From Mycetocola lacteus (GTDB lineage: Bacteria; Actinomycetota; Actinomycetes; Actinomycetales; Microbacteriaceae), in the NCBI RefSeq assembly GCF_003667575.1, contig NZ_RCUY01000008.1:1-64000 (forward strand): a stretch of 64,000 nucleotides of DNA, read 5' to 3'. Positions 34,347-46,224 of this stretch are shown here, one piece after another. The notes beneath the pieces are model-generated. The model did no database searches and was not told the DNA's origin. It worked only from the letters and a program-made list of their open reading frames with translations. The translations under genes and the position numbers were made by a program. The first letter of the stretch is position 1; each line of letters starts with the position of its first letter.

Positions 34347-35576
34347 CTAGCCGAGGACGTTGAGCCACGCCTTGCGTGCCTCAAGCGCCTCGCTGGCCTT
34401 GGCAATCTTCTTGGCATCTCCCGTGGCCTCGGCCGCCGCAAGCTCCTGCTCGAGCTTCTCGATGGCCGCGTTCAGCTGACCAGCCAGACCCTCGGTGCGA
34501 GCCTTGGTCTCGGGGTTGTTCTTGCTCCAGTGCTCATCGTCCAGCGCACGGAGGTGGTTTTCCACGGCGCGCAGTCCGTCTTCAACCTCGCGGATCTTGT
34601 CGCGCGGAACCTTGCCGACCTCGTCCCACTGACGCTGAACGTTCAGCAGAGCCGCACGCAGCTTCTCGCGGTCGGTCTCCTGCAGTAGCGGGGTGGCCTG
34701 GTCGAGCAGCTCGCGCTTCTTCTCGTAGTTTGCCTGGAACTCGGCGTTGTCGATGGCGTCCAGCTCGGCCTTGGCCTGGTAGATCGCGTCACCGGCGGCC
34801 TTGAAGCGGGCCCACAGGTTGTCGTCCTGGCGCTTGCCGGCACGACCCGAGAGCTTCCACTCGTCCAGCAAACGGCGGTAGTCCGAGGTGGCCTCGGCAC
34901 CGCGCGGGATCAGGGCCTCGGCGGCCTCGATCAGCTTCTGCTTGCGGGTGCGTGCTTCCTTGTGGACCGAATCCAGCTCGGCGAAGAACGCACGACGGTT
35001 GGCATCCACGGTGCCGCGGGCGGTACGGAACCGCTTCCACAGGTCGTTGGCCACACCCTTGGAGAGCTTGGGGCCCTCCTGCTGGTGCTTCTGCCAGGCC
35101 GCAAACAGCTCGGCCATCTGCTCGGTGGCCTGCTTCCACTGCGTCTTGGCGGGATCCTGACCGGCGACGGCCTCGGCCTGCTCGACGATGCGGGTGCGCT
35201 CAGCCACGGCCTCCTCGAGTTCGGCCTTGGCCGCCTCGGTCTGCTGCTCGGTGAGCTCGCCCACGGTGGCGTCCAGGGCACCCACGCGGGAAACCAGCGA
35301 GGCAATGTCACCCACGGCCTTGGCGTCGGTCAGTTCCTCGTGGAGCTTGGCGACGGCCTTGGAGATGTCGCTTGCGGGAGCGCCGCGCTTGGCGCGCTGC
35401 TCCAGCAGGGTGACCTGGCCGGCCAGATCGAGGTACTTGCGCTCGAAGTAGGCGAGTGCCTCTTCGGCGGTGCCGTCGGGGTACTGACCAACCTCACGCC
35501 ACTGCTCGCCCTCGCGGACAAAAACGGTACCGGAGTCGTCAACGCGACCCCACGGTTGCTGTTCGGAAGTAGACAC
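34347..35576 (-). CDS. DUF349 domain-containing coiled-coil protein
   Basis: Largely helical cytosolic protein (409 aa) made of about four to five copies of the DUF349 unit, recognisable by repeated patterns such as LWKRFRTARGTVDANRRAFF and LWARFKAAGDAIYQAKAEL. Function unknown; the family is common in actinobacteria and also occurs in Bacteroidota and proteobacteria. A short beta segment (GRVDDSGTVFVREGEQWREV) opens the protein. GTG at 35576 is preferred: AAGGTGAGG lies just before it. Many Lys and Glu residues fit a coiled coil. It is followed by a strong hairpin and the repeat region; the upstream gene is the cyclophilin, on the same strand, with a promoter-like TAGGCT between. Confidence 0.85.
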   Translation of the reverse strand: MSTSEQQPWGRVDDSGTVFVREGEQWREVGQYPDGTAEEALAYFERKYLDLAGQVTLLEQRAKRGAPASDISKAVAKLHEELTDAKAVGDIASLVSRVGALDATVGELTEQQTEAAKAELEEAVAERTRIVEQAEAVAGQDPAKTQWKQATEQMAELFAAWQKHQQEGPKLSKGVANDLWKRFRTARGTVDANRRAFFAELDSVHKEARTRKQKLIEAAEALIPRGAEATSDYRRLLDEWKLSGRAGKRQDDNLWARFKAAGDAIYQAKAELDAIDNAEFQANYEKKRELLDQATPLLQETDREKLRAALLNVQRQWDEVGKVPRDKIREVEDGLRAVENHLRALDDEHWSKNNPETKARTEGLAGQLNAAIEKLEQELAAAEATGDAKKIAKASEALEARKAWLNVLG

Positions 35577-35677
35577 GTGCCTCACCTTGCTGATGTTTAC
35601 GCTCGATGCTCTCGAGATCTCTCGATAAGCCTAGTATGGACGACGAATGCCGGGCAGCCCCAACATACGTCTTGATT

Positions 35678-36478
35678 CTATTTGACGGTAATGGAGTCCA
35701 GCTTAATGGGCTGTTCCGGTGTGGAGTTATCCGCACCGCCCACCGGGATCGTGGTCACCGACTCGTTGAGCTTATCCAGGCCACTCGTGATTTTGCCGAG
35801 TACGGTGTATCCGCCGGCGCTATCCGAGGGAATCTTGGTGTCGCCGAAGACGATGAAGAACTGGCTGCCGTTGGAGTTTGCGTCGTTTCCGACGCGTGCC
35901 ATGGCCAGGGTGCCCGCCGGGTAGATGTTGTCGGACGGAGCGTTTTCGATCGGGCCGAAGCTGTAGCCGGGGCCGCCGGAGCCGTCACCCTTGGGGTCTC
36001 CGCACTGCAGGATCTGGAATCCGGGCTCACCCGACGTTCCGGGAGTGTCCACCATGCGGTGGCAGGACAGACCGTTGTAGAAGCCCTGCTGGGTCAGCGA
36101 GACAAACGAGGCGACGGCCTGAGGTGCCTTCTGGCCCTCAAGCTCGATACCCAGGTCGACGCCGTTGACGGTGATGTCCCCGGTCCAGGTGCGGTCCTCG
36201 GCGACCGAGGGATCCGGCGCCTTGGCCGTGGGGGCGGGGGAGGAGGAGGCGCTCGGCGAGGCGGAGGATCCGGCCTCGGGGGTGTTGCCCGCATTCTGGG
36301 CGATGACCCCCCAGGTGATCGCTCCGGCTACCAGGACGAATGCCACGCCGCCGGCAATCCAGGCGTTGCGGGTGCGCGTCTTGCGCTTTTTCTCCCACGC
36401 CTCCTTGCGTGCCTCGTACTGCTGCAGGCGTGCACGGGCCTCGCGAGCGGCTTTTTCGTCCTTTTTCTGGGCTGCCAC
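35678..36478 (-). CDS. Membrane-anchored cyclophilin-type peptidyl-prolyl isomerase
   Basis: Predicted prolyl isomerase (266 aa) acting outside the cytoplasmic membrane. Residues 1-38 are charged and cytosolic, a membrane anchor spans about 40-60 (WIAGGVAFVLVAGAITWGV), and a Ser/Pro/Ala linker precedes the cyclophilin domain (about 97-266). The domain keeps FYNGLSCHRMVD, FQILQCGDP, NSNGSQFFI and YTVLGKI, the usual core, though the Arg of the FHR motif appears as CHR. GTG start with GGAAAGGA at good spacing. It is divergent from rarA, with TAGTAT as a possible -10. Confidence 0.88.
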   Translation of the reverse strand: MAAQKKDEKAAREARARLQQYEARKEAWEKKRKTRTRNAWIAGGVAFVLVAGAITWGVIAQNAGNTPEAGSSASPSASSSPAPTAKAPDPSVAEDRTWTGDITVNGVDLGIELEGQKAPQAVASFVSLTQQGFYNGLSCHRMVDTPGTSGEPGFQILQCGDPKGDGSGGPGYSFGPIENAPSDNIYPAGTLAMARVGNDANSNGSQFFIVFGDTKIPSDSAGGYTVLGKITSGLDKLNESVTTIPVGGADNSTPEQPIKLDSITVK

Positions 36479-36599
36479 GGATGCGGTCCTTTCCAGGGAG
36501 TTCGGGTGTTCGAGACGATACTAGCGGCACGGCCGATGAATATGTGTGCGTATGGCGCGCGCCGACGGCGAATTCGCAGCCGGCGCCGGTGGTACCCGA

Positions 36600-36605
36600 T
36601 AGCCT
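36600..36605 (+). promoter_or_regulatory. -10 hexamer (TAGCCT) of rarA
   Basis: TAGCCT is 6 nt before the ATG at 36612. GGAGG lies directly between them but would not be transcribed if the message starts at the ATG. Confidence 0.5.
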
Positions 36606-36611
36606 GGAGGC

Positions 36612-38096
36612 ATGGTTTCCTCGTCCTCCGCCCTCCAGTCCGGGAGCGTTCCGCTCGCGGTACGCATGCGCCCGCGCACCCTCGACGAGGTTGCCGGACA
36701 GCGGCACCTGCTGCGCCCGGGTTCTCCGCTGGTGAGCCTGGCCACGGGGAAGTCCGGAGATCAGGGGACGGTCTCGGTCATTCTCTGGGGGCCGCCCGGG
36801 ACCGGGAAGACCACGATCGCGCAGACCATCGCACACTCCTCCAATCGGCGGTTTGTGGAGCTTTCGGCGGTCACGGCCGGGGTGAAGGATGTGCGCGAGG
36901 TGATGGCCGAGGCCATGACCAGCCGTGATCTGTACGGTCTTTCCACCGTGTTGTTCCTCGATGAGATCCACCGCTTTACCAAGGCGCAGCAGGATGCACT
37001 GCTGCCCGGGGTCGAGAACGGCTGGGTCATTCTGGTGGCCGCGACCACCGAGAACCCCTCATTCTCGGTTATCTCGCCTCTGCTCTCGCGCTCCCTGCTA
37101 CTCACGCTGGAACAGCTCTCCGATGACGATCTGGGGGTCCTGATCGATCGTGCGGTATCCGATCCGCGTGGTTTGGGAGATCGCTACCGCCTGGATCCCG
37201 AGGCACGCGCGACCATTATTCGGCTGGCTTCGGGGGATGCCCGGCGCGCACTCACGGCGCTTGAGGCGGCCGCGGTGTCCGCCGATTCACTGGTCGCCGC
37301 GGCGCTGTCCGAGGACGGGGTGCTCGATTTTGGTGCCCCCGAGGGGCAAGCGGGGGATCGAGACGAAGACGATGCAGATGCTGATGCTGATGCAGGCCTC
37401 GGGGACGGCGAAGCGAACCGTGACGGTGAATCGGAGAGTGCTGACCCCGCCGACACCCGCCCGGTCATCACCAAGGAGATCGTCGCCGGTGCCGTGGATC
37501 GCGCGCTGCTGCGCTATGACCGCAACGGCGATGAGCACTACGACGTCATCAGTGCGTTTATTAAATCGATCCGCGGCTCGGACCCCGACGCCGCACTGCA
37601 CTACCTGGCCCGGATGATCGAGGCGGGGGAGGACCCGCGCTTCATCGCCCGTCGAATCATCGTCTCCGCCTCGGAGGATATCGGCCTGGCCGACCCGCAG
37701 GCCCTGGTGATCGCGGTGGCCGCCGCCGATGCCGTCCAGATGATCGGTATGCCCGAGGGACGCATCCCGCTGGCCGAGGCCGTGGTCTACCTGGCCACAG
37801 CCGCCAAGTCCAATGCCGCCTACCTGGGCATCAACGACGCGATTGCCGATGTGCGGGCGGGGGCGTTCGGGCGTGTCCCCAAGCACCTGCGCGACGCGCA
37901 CTACGCCGGGGCCAAACGCCTGGGCCACGGTAAGGGCTACCGCTACCCGCACGACACCGAACTCGGCGTGGTGGAACAGCAGTACCTGCCGGATGAGCTG
38001 ACCGGCCGCACCTACTATCGCCCCACCACCCACGGCAACGAGCGCGAGGTGGGCGGACGCCTGGCCAAGATCCTGCGCATCGTCCGCGGACGCTAG
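36612..38096 (+). CDS. rarA: Replication-associated recombination protein RarA (MgsA/WRNIP1 family)
   Basis: AAA+ ATPase acting at stalled replication forks (494 aa). Walker A GPPGTGKT is near residue 60, Walker B LFLDEIHRF near 113, the sensor in ATTENPSF near 140, and the C-terminal tetramerisation part holds SEDIGLADPQALV and the final KGYRYPHD. An unusual acidic insert of about 38 residues (near 247-285: many Asp, Ala, Gly and Glu, including DDADADADAG) separates the AAA+ lid from the C-terminal domain. The family usually has a shorter linker there. It is divergent from the cyclophilin gene. Confidence 0.93.
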   Translation: MVSSSSALQSGSVPLAVRMRPRTLDEVAGQRHLLRPGSPLVSLATGKSGDQGTVSVILWGPPGTGKTTIAQTIAHSSNRRFVELSAVTAGVKDVREVMAEAMTSRDLYGLSTVLFLDEIHRFTKAQQDALLPGVENGWVILVAATTENPSFSVISPLLSRSLLLTLEQLSDDDLGVLIDRAVSDPRGLGDRYRLDPEARATIIRLASGDARRALTALEAAAVSADSLVAAALSEDGVLDFGAPEGQAGDRDEDDADADADAGLGDGEANRDGESESADPADTRPVITKEIVAGAVDRALLRYDRNGDEHYDVISAFIKSIRGSDPDAALHYLARMIEAGEDPRFIARRIIVSASEDIGLADPQALVIAVAAADAVQMIGMPEGRIPLAEAVVYLATAAKSNAAYLGINDAIADVRAGAFGRVPKHLRDAHYAGAKRLGHGKGYRYPHDTELGVVEQQYLPDELTGRTYYRPTTHGNEREVGGRLAKILRIVRGR

Positions 38097-38364
38097 GGCG
38101 CACGACCTCTCCGATCGTTTCGGAGAGTGAAATGCCACTCATAAATCCCCGACAAAACGCCCCGCGCGCGGGTGCTTTCGGGGAGGGCGCATGCTAGGCT
38201 AGCGGGGACCTAGATCGAGTCTTGACGTACGGCTGCGCAGAGACTCATCGATCGACGGGATGGATTCTGTAGCCGAATCGCCCTGGTCACTCCCTCTAAC
38301 TCCTTTCCACACCGCGTTTTGTGGTGCGGGAAATCTGTTTATGGAAACCATTTGAAAGGAAACC
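38097..38364 (+). promoter_or_regulatory. Gene-free region with structured rpsD leader
   Basis: No gene fits here. CTCTCCGA pairs with TCGGAGAG (38107-38127) just after rarA, a weak terminator. TAGGCT (38195-38200) is a candidate -10, giving a leader of about 158 nt. In that leader GATCGAGTCT (38213-38222) can pair with AGACTC and CGATC (38241-38253) across a 2-nt bulge. Ribosomal protein S4 often controls its own synthesis through such leaders. Confidence 0.45.
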
Positions 38365-38994
38365 GTGTCTACTAAGTCACGTACCCGTAGCAAGACGCGC
38401 CTCTCGCGCGCACTCGGCATTGCCCTCACCCCGAAGGCTGCCAAGTACCTCGAGAAGCGTCCCTACGCTCCCGGTGAGCACGGCCGCACCAAGCGCAAGG
38501 CTGACTCCGACTATGCCGTTCGTCTGCGCGAGAAGCAGCGTCTTCGCGCCCAGTACGGCATTCGCGAGAAGCAGCTGAAGATTGCGTTCGAAGAGGCTCG
38601 TCGTACCTCCGGTCTGACCGGTGAGAACCTGGTTGAGCTCCTCGAGCTGCGTCTTGACGCACTCGTGGTTCGCGCCGGTTTTGCCCGCACCACCGCCCAG
38701 GCTCGTCAGCTGGTTGTGCACCGTCACATCCTCGTTGACGGTCAGCTGGTGGACCGCCCGTCCTTCCGCGTGAAGCCGGGTCAGACCATCCACGTCAAGG
38801 AGAAGTCCGAGGCTCTTGAGGTCTTCCAGGTTGCTGCCGCTGGCGGTCACCAGGATGTCCTGCCCAAGGTTCCGGCTTACCTGGACGTAGAGATCGACAA
38901 GCTGCAGGCTCGCCTGGAGCGTCGTCCGAAGCGTGCTGAGGTCCCCGTGACCTGTGAAGTACAGCTCGTTGTTGAGTACTACGCAGCCCGCTAA
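38365..38994 (+). CDS. rpsD: 30S ribosomal protein S4
   Basis: Primary 16S rRNA-binding protein that nucleates small-subunit assembly (209 aa). The N-terminal domain has KTRLSRALGIALTPKAAKYL and RPYAPGEHGR; it lacks the zinc-binding cysteines found in some S4 proteins. The S4 RNA-binding domain starts near residue 98 (LRLDALVVRAGFARTTAQARQLVVH). GTG start with GAAAGGA. It stands alone, outside the alpha operon, next to alaS, as in other Micrococcales. The long leader suggests autoregulation. Confidence 0.97.
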   Translation: MSTKSRTRSKTRLSRALGIALTPKAAKYLEKRPYAPGEHGRTKRKADSDYAVRLREKQRLRAQYGIREKQLKIAFEEARRTSGLTGENLVELLELRLDALVVRAGFARTTAQARQLVVHRHILVDGQLVDRPSFRVKPGQTIHVKEKSEALEVFQVAAAGGHQDVLPKVPAYLDVEIDKLQARLERRPKRAEVPVTCEVQLVVEYYAAR

Positions 38995-39014
38995 CTAGTA
39001 CCCATACACCTCTT

Positions 39015-39047
39015 GCGGGGTCACGGTTTTCCGTGGCCCCGCTTTTG
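39015..39047 (+). terminator. Terminator after rpsD
   Basis: GCGGGGTCACGG pairs with CCGTGGCCCCGC (one G-T pair) and is followed by TTTT. Confidence 0.85.
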
Positions 39048-39179
39048 GTACCCGGGTTTTTGGATCGCCACACGCAGGTGAAGCGTGCGACCTGCACCGC
39101 AAGATCCACCTTTTACCACCTCAGCGCACTAAGATTGTGGGGTGGTTGCCCACTCACCCTCATGATTTCGGAGACTCCA

Positions 39180-39383
39180 GTGAAAAACTTCCTCATTTTC
39201 CTCGCGGGTATTGCCGCGGGATTTGTTGTCGCCCACGAGGTGAACAAGACCACCCGCGGACGTCGGTTCTTCAGTGAACTCGACGGCCGCATGCGCGAGT
39301 TTGGTGACATTGTTGCCGACTCGTACAAGCTGCGCGAAGCCGAGCTTCGCGAGGATAGCGACATCAGTACCACCACCAAGTAA
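39180..39383 (+). CDS. Small membrane protein of unknown function
   Basis: Protein of 67 aa: one N-terminal hydrophobic helix (FLIFLAGIAAGFVVAH, residues 4-19), then a charged helix with FFSELDGRMREFGDIVADS. It resembles YtxH-like small proteins, but no firm family is claimed. GTG at 39180 is chosen for the CGGAG 8 nt before it; an ATG at 39162 is in frame. The place between rpsD and alaS is often taken by a small membrane protein in relatives. Confidence 0.7.
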   Translation: MKNFLIFLAGIAAGFVVAHEVNKTTRGRRFFSELDGRMREFGDIVADSYKLREAELREDSDISTTTK

Positions 39384-39414
39384 GTCGTCGGACTCTTCCC
39401 CTCCCCAACGACAG

Positions 39415-39420
39415 TAGAAC
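39415..39420 (+). promoter_or_regulatory. Near-consensus -10 (TAGAAC) of alaS
   Basis: TAGAAC is 6 nt before the alaS ATG; the last base deviates from TANNNT. Leaderless transcription is possible. Confidence 0.4.
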
Positions 39421-39426
39421 GGACCC

Positions 39427-42083
<2,657 letters not shown>

Positions 42084-42087
<4 letters not shown>

Positions 42088-42563
42088 CCCACGAGGGTTT
42101 CCGCCGCGGTGTACGCATCGGTATCGACGTGGGCAAGGCCCGCATCGGGGTAGCTCGCAGCGACCGTGATGGTCTGCTGGCTACCCCGGTCGAAACCGTG
42201 GCGCGCGCCGAGGACGGCAGTGATCTGGCGGCAATTCGCCAGCACATTGCCGAGTTGGAACCGGTGGAAATTATTGTGGGGTTGCCGCTCTCGCTGAGCG
42301 GTGACCGCACCCCCTCAACTGCGGACGCCGTGGGATTTGCCGAGGCGATCGCTCGCCTCGGCACCCCGGTGCGCCTGGTTGATGAGCGTCTGTCCACCGT
42401 GACCGCCCACCAGGCGATGCGCGGCGTGGGACGCTCCCAGAAGAAGTCGCGCGGTGTGATCGATCAGGTCGCCGCGGTTATCATCCTCCAACACGCCCTG
42501 GACACCGAGCGCGGCCGGGGGATCGCGCCCGGTGAACCGGTGCTCACCGACGAAGGAGCCTGA
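42084..42563 (+). CDS. ruvX: Putative pre-16S rRNA nuclease YqgF/RuvX
   Basis: RNase H-fold protein (159 aa) implicated in 16S rRNA 5'-end maturation; earlier called a Holliday junction resolvase homologue. Motifs: GIDVGKARIGVARSD at about residues 13-27, GLPLSLSGDRTPS, VDERLSTVTA and the final DQVAAVIILQHAL. GTG start overlaps the alaS stop (GTGA). mltG starts 2 nt after its stop. Gene order alaS-ruvX-mltG-aroE is conserved in actinobacteria. Confidence 0.94.
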
Positions 42564-42565
42564 GT

Positions 42566-44050
42566 GTGACCGACCCTCAGAACGGACGTTTCCCCGAACG
42601 CCTGACCCCCGGAGGTTCCTCCGGTCCCGTCGACCCTGCCGCCGCTGCGGGCCCCGCAGACGCGGCCATCCCTCGGGACGCCGGCGTGCCAGACGAGGCG
42701 ATTGTGCGGGGGGAGGCATCCGGACCGGTCGGGTCGGCGCACCACGAGGAGGACGTCCTCAACCACGTATTCTCCGAGTTGACCGGGGAGCTTCCTCGGG
42801 ACGTGGTCGAGGCTCATGAACGAGCCCTGCAGGAGCCCGATCCCGTACTGCCCACGCCGACCAGTCGTCGTGAGGCCCGCGAACAGGCCCAGATCGCCGA
42901 AACCCGGGCGCAGCGTCGCGCCGAGGCAGAGGCCGCGCTGGCACAGCACACCGCCGCCGTGCGTGCAGCTCCGAAGCCCAAGAAACGTCGGCGGCGAGGG
43001 TTTGTGGTCGCGGGCATTAGTGTGCTCGTGGTTGCAGCCCTGGTCGGTGTGGGAGCGTTGACGCTGGGGCCGGTTATTCCCAAGCTGATCGAACGGATTT
43101 CCTCGATGGAAGTGAAGGATTTTGAGGGCGAGGGGACCGGTCAGATCACCGTGACCATCGCCGACGGCGATGATGGCACCGCCGTGGCCCGCACCCTCTA
43201 TAAGTCCGGCGTCACGGCTTCAGTGGAGGCGTTCTATCAGCTCCTGGTAGCCAGCAGCGAGGAGCCGGTATTCCATCCGGGCATGTACTCGCTGCGCAAG
43301 GAGATGAGTGCGCAGGCCGCACTGAACGCGCTGCTCAAGCCCGGCAACCGCCTCGAGGGTGGTCTGCTGATTCGTGAGGGTGACACCGGACGCACGATCC
43401 TGCCCGCGCTGGCCACGGCGATCGGGGTGCCCGAGGCCGATGTTCAGGCCGCCGCGGCGAACCCGGCAAGCTTTGGGCTGCCGGCCGATGCGGTCACGAT
43501 GGAGGGCTGGCTGTTCCCGGCCACCTACACGTTCCCCAAGGGGACCACGGCAACCCAGGCCCTGCAGACGATGGTGGATCGCACCAAGCGCGCCCTGACC
43601 GATGCCGGTGTGCCCGCCGACCAGTACGAGCGCACTCTCAACGTGGCCTCGATCGTGCAGCGTGAAGCCCGGGCCACCGATGACTTCGCCAAGGTTTCCC
43701 GGGTGATCGAAAACCGTCTGGCCGCCGGCATGAAACTCCAGATGGACTCGACCGCTCAGTACGGCAAGGGTCAGGCCGATGGTTCGGTATGGTCCTCGGC
43801 CGAGTCCCTCAAGGATAAAAACGACTGGAATACCTACGAGCGCACCGGCCTGCCGATCGGACCGATCAGCAACCCCGGCGACGACGCGATCAAGGCCGCG
43901 ATCGCCCCGGCTGATGGCGACTGGCTGTTCTTTGTCACGGTCAACCTCACCACCGGTGAGACCGTGTTCACCAATAACAACACCGATCACGAGGCCGCGG
44001 TCAAGCAGCTGCGTGACTGGTGCTCGGCGAACCCCGGTAAGGGCTGCTAG
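42566..44050 (+). CDS. mltG: Endolytic murein transglycosylase MltG
   Basis: Membrane-anchored lytic transglycosylase that cuts nascent glycan strands, proposed to terminate their elongation (494 aa). A long cytosolic N-terminus (1-143, Pro/Ala/Glu-rich) is far larger than in E. coli and resembles other actinobacterial MltG. One membrane helix lies at about 145-168, followed by a LysM-like part and the YceG catalytic domain. The catalytic Glu367 lies in SIVQREARA, and LQMDSTAQYG is conserved. GTG start with GAAGGAG upstream. aroE overlaps its stop by one base. Confidence 0.93.
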   Translation: MTDPQNGRFPERLTPGGSSGPVDPAAAAGPADAAIPRDAGVPDEAIVRGEASGPVGSAHHEEDVLNHVFSELTGELPRDVVEAHERALQEPDPVLPTPTSRREAREQAQIAETRAQRRAEAEAALAQHTAAVRAAPKPKKRRRRGFVVAGISVLVVAALVGVGALTLGPVIPKLIERISSMEVKDFEGEGTGQITVTIADGDDGTAVARTLYKSGVTASVEAFYQLLVASSEEPVFHPGMYSLRKEMSAQAALNALLKPGNRLEGGLLIREGDTGRTILPALATAIGVPEADVQAAAANPASFGLPADAVTMEGWLFPATYTFPKGTTATQALQTMVDRTKRALTDAGVPADQYERTLNVASIVQREARATDDFAKVSRVIENRLAAGMKLQMDSTAQYGKGQADGSVWSSAESLKDKNDWNTYERTGLPIGPISNPGDDAIKAAIAPADGDWLFFVTVNLTTGETVFTNNNTDHEAAVKQLRDWCSANPGKGC

Positions 44051-44922
44051 TGGCCACCACACACCTCGCGGTCTTCGGCTCGCCGATCGATCACTCTCGT
44101 TCCCCGGATCTGCACCGGGCCGCCTATGCGCGGCTCGGTCTGGGGGACTGGAACTATGATCGCCGCGAGGTGGGTGAGGCCGAACTGGCCGGGATTTTGG
44201 CCGGGCTGGATGAGTCCTGGCGTGGTCTCTCGCTGACGATGCCGCTCAAGGGGGAATCCTTCCGGATCGCCGGGGAGCGCGACGAAAACGCGACCCTGAC
44301 CGGTGCCGTCAACACGCTGCTGTTGGTGCCCGGGGAGGCACCCCGCGGATTCAACACCGATATTGCCGGGATTGCCGATGCCGTGCGCGGTTTGGTGGGG
44401 GAGAACCCGCTGCCACGCGGCGGCGTCGACATTCTGGGCGGAGGTGCAACCGCCGCCAGTGCGCTGGTGGCAGCCGCGCGTCTGGGGGCCCACGCCGTGC
44501 GGGTGTTTGCGCGTACCCCGGATCGTGCGGCGCACCTGGAACCCATCGCCGATGCCCTGGGAATCCCGCTGGAAATCCGCCGGTTTGATCAGTATGTGGT
44601 GGCCGCCGATACTGACCTGGTGATCTCGACCCTGCCCGGCGGGGCCTCCTCGGGTATCGTGTTCCCGGCGGATCTGCGGGCGCGCACAATCCTGTTTGAC
44701 GTGGCCTATTCGCCCTGGCCCAGCGCGCTGGCGAGCGAGTGGGTTGCCGAAGGCGGTATCGTGGTCAGTGGACTGGAGATGCTGGTCCGCCAGGCGCTCA
44801 TCCAGGTGCGGATCTTTGTGGGGCACAACCCCGCTCTGCCTCTGCCCGATGAGCACGCGGTCCTCGCCGACATGTATGCGGCGGTGGGGCTGCAGCTGCC
44901 CGCAACACCCACCCCCAGTTAG
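44050..44922 (+). CDS. aroE: Shikimate dehydrogenase AroE
   Basis: NADP-dependent reduction of 3-dehydroshikimate to shikimate in aromatic amino acid synthesis (290 aa). The N-terminal substrate domain has GSPIDHSRSPDLH and the catalytic Lys67 in TMPLKGES with Asp104 in FNTDIAG. The nucleotide domain begins with DILGGGATAASALVAA. GTG start shares a base with the mltG stop. It lies upstream of aroC-aroK-aroB, separated by 81 nt, so most shikimate enzymes cluster here. Confidence 0.94.
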   Translation: MATTHLAVFGSPIDHSRSPDLHRAAYARLGLGDWNYDRREVGEAELAGILAGLDESWRGLSLTMPLKGESFRIAGERDENATLTGAVNTLLLVPGEAPRGFNTDIAGIADAVRGLVGENPLPRGGVDILGGGATAASALVAAARLGAHAVRVFARTPDRAAHLEPIADALGIPLEIRRFDQYVVAADTDLVISTLPGGASSGIVFPADLRARTILFDVAYSPWPSALASEWVAEGGIVVSGLEMLVRQALIQVRIFVGHNPALPLPDEHAVLADMYAAVGLQLPATPTPS

Positions 44923-45003
44923 CGGTTTTTCGCCGGATGCCCCGTGCACGCCGGCCTCAGATGTTCATGCGCGGGTCACCGCGACGAGGGAAAGATAGGT
45001 GCC

Positions 45004-46224
45004 ATGCTTCGTTGGCTCACCGCCGGAGAATCTCACGGCCCGGAACTGATCGCAATCGTTGAGGGGCTGCCCTCGGGCGTCCCGGTGTCGATGGACGCCA
45101 TCCGCGAGGACCTCGCCCGCCGCAAGCTCGGTTATGGTCGTGGATCGCGGATGAAGTTTGAGGCCGACGAGCTGCACATCTCCGGTGGCGTGCGTCACGG
45201 ATTCACCCTGGGTGGTCCGGTTGCGCTGCGGGTGGGGAACACCGAGTGGCCCAAGTGGACCGAGGTCATGAGCCCGGAGCCGGTGGAACTCTCGGATATG
45301 TCTCGTGGTCGCGGTGCGCCGCTGACCCGTCCGCGTCCCGGTCACGCCGACCTGGTGGGCATGCAGAAGTACAACTTTGACGAGGCCCGTCCGATCCTGG
45401 AGCGCGCCAGCGCCCGCGAGACCGCGGCCCGCGTGGCCCTCGGTGCGGTGGCCAAGTCGTTCCTGAACGAGCTGGGTGTTGAGCTGGTCTCGCACACCAT
45501 CGCGATCGGACCGATCCGCGTTCCGGACGGTACCGCGCTGCCGCTGCCCGGCGACGTGGACGCGCTGGATGCCGATCCGCTGCGCTGCTTCGACGCCGAG
45601 ACCTCGGCGAAGATGGTCGCCGAGGTGGATGACACCAAGAAGAACGGCGACACCATCGGTGGCGTGGTTGAGGTGCTCGCCTACAACCTGCCGCCCGGAC
45701 TGGGTTCGCACGTGCACTGGGACCGTCGCCTTGACGCCCAGCTGGCGCAGGCAATCATGGGCATCCAGGCGATCAAGGGCGTCGAGATCGGTGACGGTTT
45801 CGAGACCACCCGTCGTCGCGGCTCGGCCGCCCACGATGAGCTGTTCATCGAGGACGGCGTGATCGTGCGCTCAAGCGACCGCGCGGGCGGCATCGAGGGC
45901 GGCATGAGCACCGGAACCGTGCTGCGTGTGCGCGCCGGCATGAAGCCGATCGCCACCGTGCCGCACTCGCTGCGCACCGTGGACACCGCGACCGGCGAGG
46001 CCGCCGGTGCCCACCACCAGCGCTCGGATGTCTGTGCTGTCCCCGCCGCCGGGGTGGTCGCCGAGGCCATGGTTGCGCTCGTGCTGGCCAACTCGGTGCT
46101 GGAGAAGTTCGGGGGCGACTCGATCGTGGAGACCCGTCGCAACCTCGACGCCTACCGCGCGCACCTGGCTGCCAACCTGCACACCGCCGAGACCTCCAAC
46201 CCGGAGCTCGCCGCCGGTGAGTAA
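45004..46224 (+). CDS. aroC: Chorismate synthase AroC
   Basis: FMN-dependent 1,4-elimination of phosphate from EPSP to chorismate, last step of the shikimate pathway (406 aa). The signature starts at once ([22 protein letters not shown]), and [13 protein letters not shown] and the [13 protein letters not shown] segment hold FMN and substrate residues. The ATG at 45004 matches the family start; the frame is open 60 nt further up, but that part is not protein-like. A GGGAAAG/ATAGG tract serves as ribosome site. aroK starts inside its last codons. Confidence 0.96.
   Translation: MLRWLTAGESHGPELIAIVEGLPSGVPVSMDAIREDLARRKLGYGRGSRMKFEADELHISGGVRHGFTLGGPVALRVGNTEWPKWTEVMSPEPVELSDMSRGRGAPLTRPRPGHADLVGMQKYNFDEARPILERASARETAARVALGAVAKSFLNELGVELVSHTIAIGPIRVPDGTALPLPGDVDALDADPLRCFDAETSAKMVAEVDDTKKNGDTIGGVVEVLAYNLPPGLGSHVHWDRRLDAQLAQAIMGIQAIKGVEIGDGFETTRRRGSAAHDELFIEDGVIVRSSDRAGGIEGGMSTGTVLRVRAGMKPIATVPHSLRTVDTATGEAAGAHHQRSDVCAVPAAGVVAEAMVALVLANSVLEKFGGDSIVETRRNLDAYRAHLAANLHTAETSNPELAAGE

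Noticed and set aside
34205..34441. N-terminal extension of the AbiEi-like gene through the tandem repeat
   Set aside because: The extension is Arg/Pro-rich, crosses a hairpin and the 34-bp repeat, and enters the DUF349 gene. The ATG at 34204 gives a normal protein start.
35605..35625. CTCGAGATCTCTCGA palindromic tract upstream of the DUF349 gene as an operator
   Set aside because: Short, imperfect and single; it may only be part of the 5' untranslated region.
44944..45003. Earlier start for aroC
   Set aside because: The added residues are Cys/Arg-rich and not found in chorismate synthases, which begin MLRW-like at 45004.
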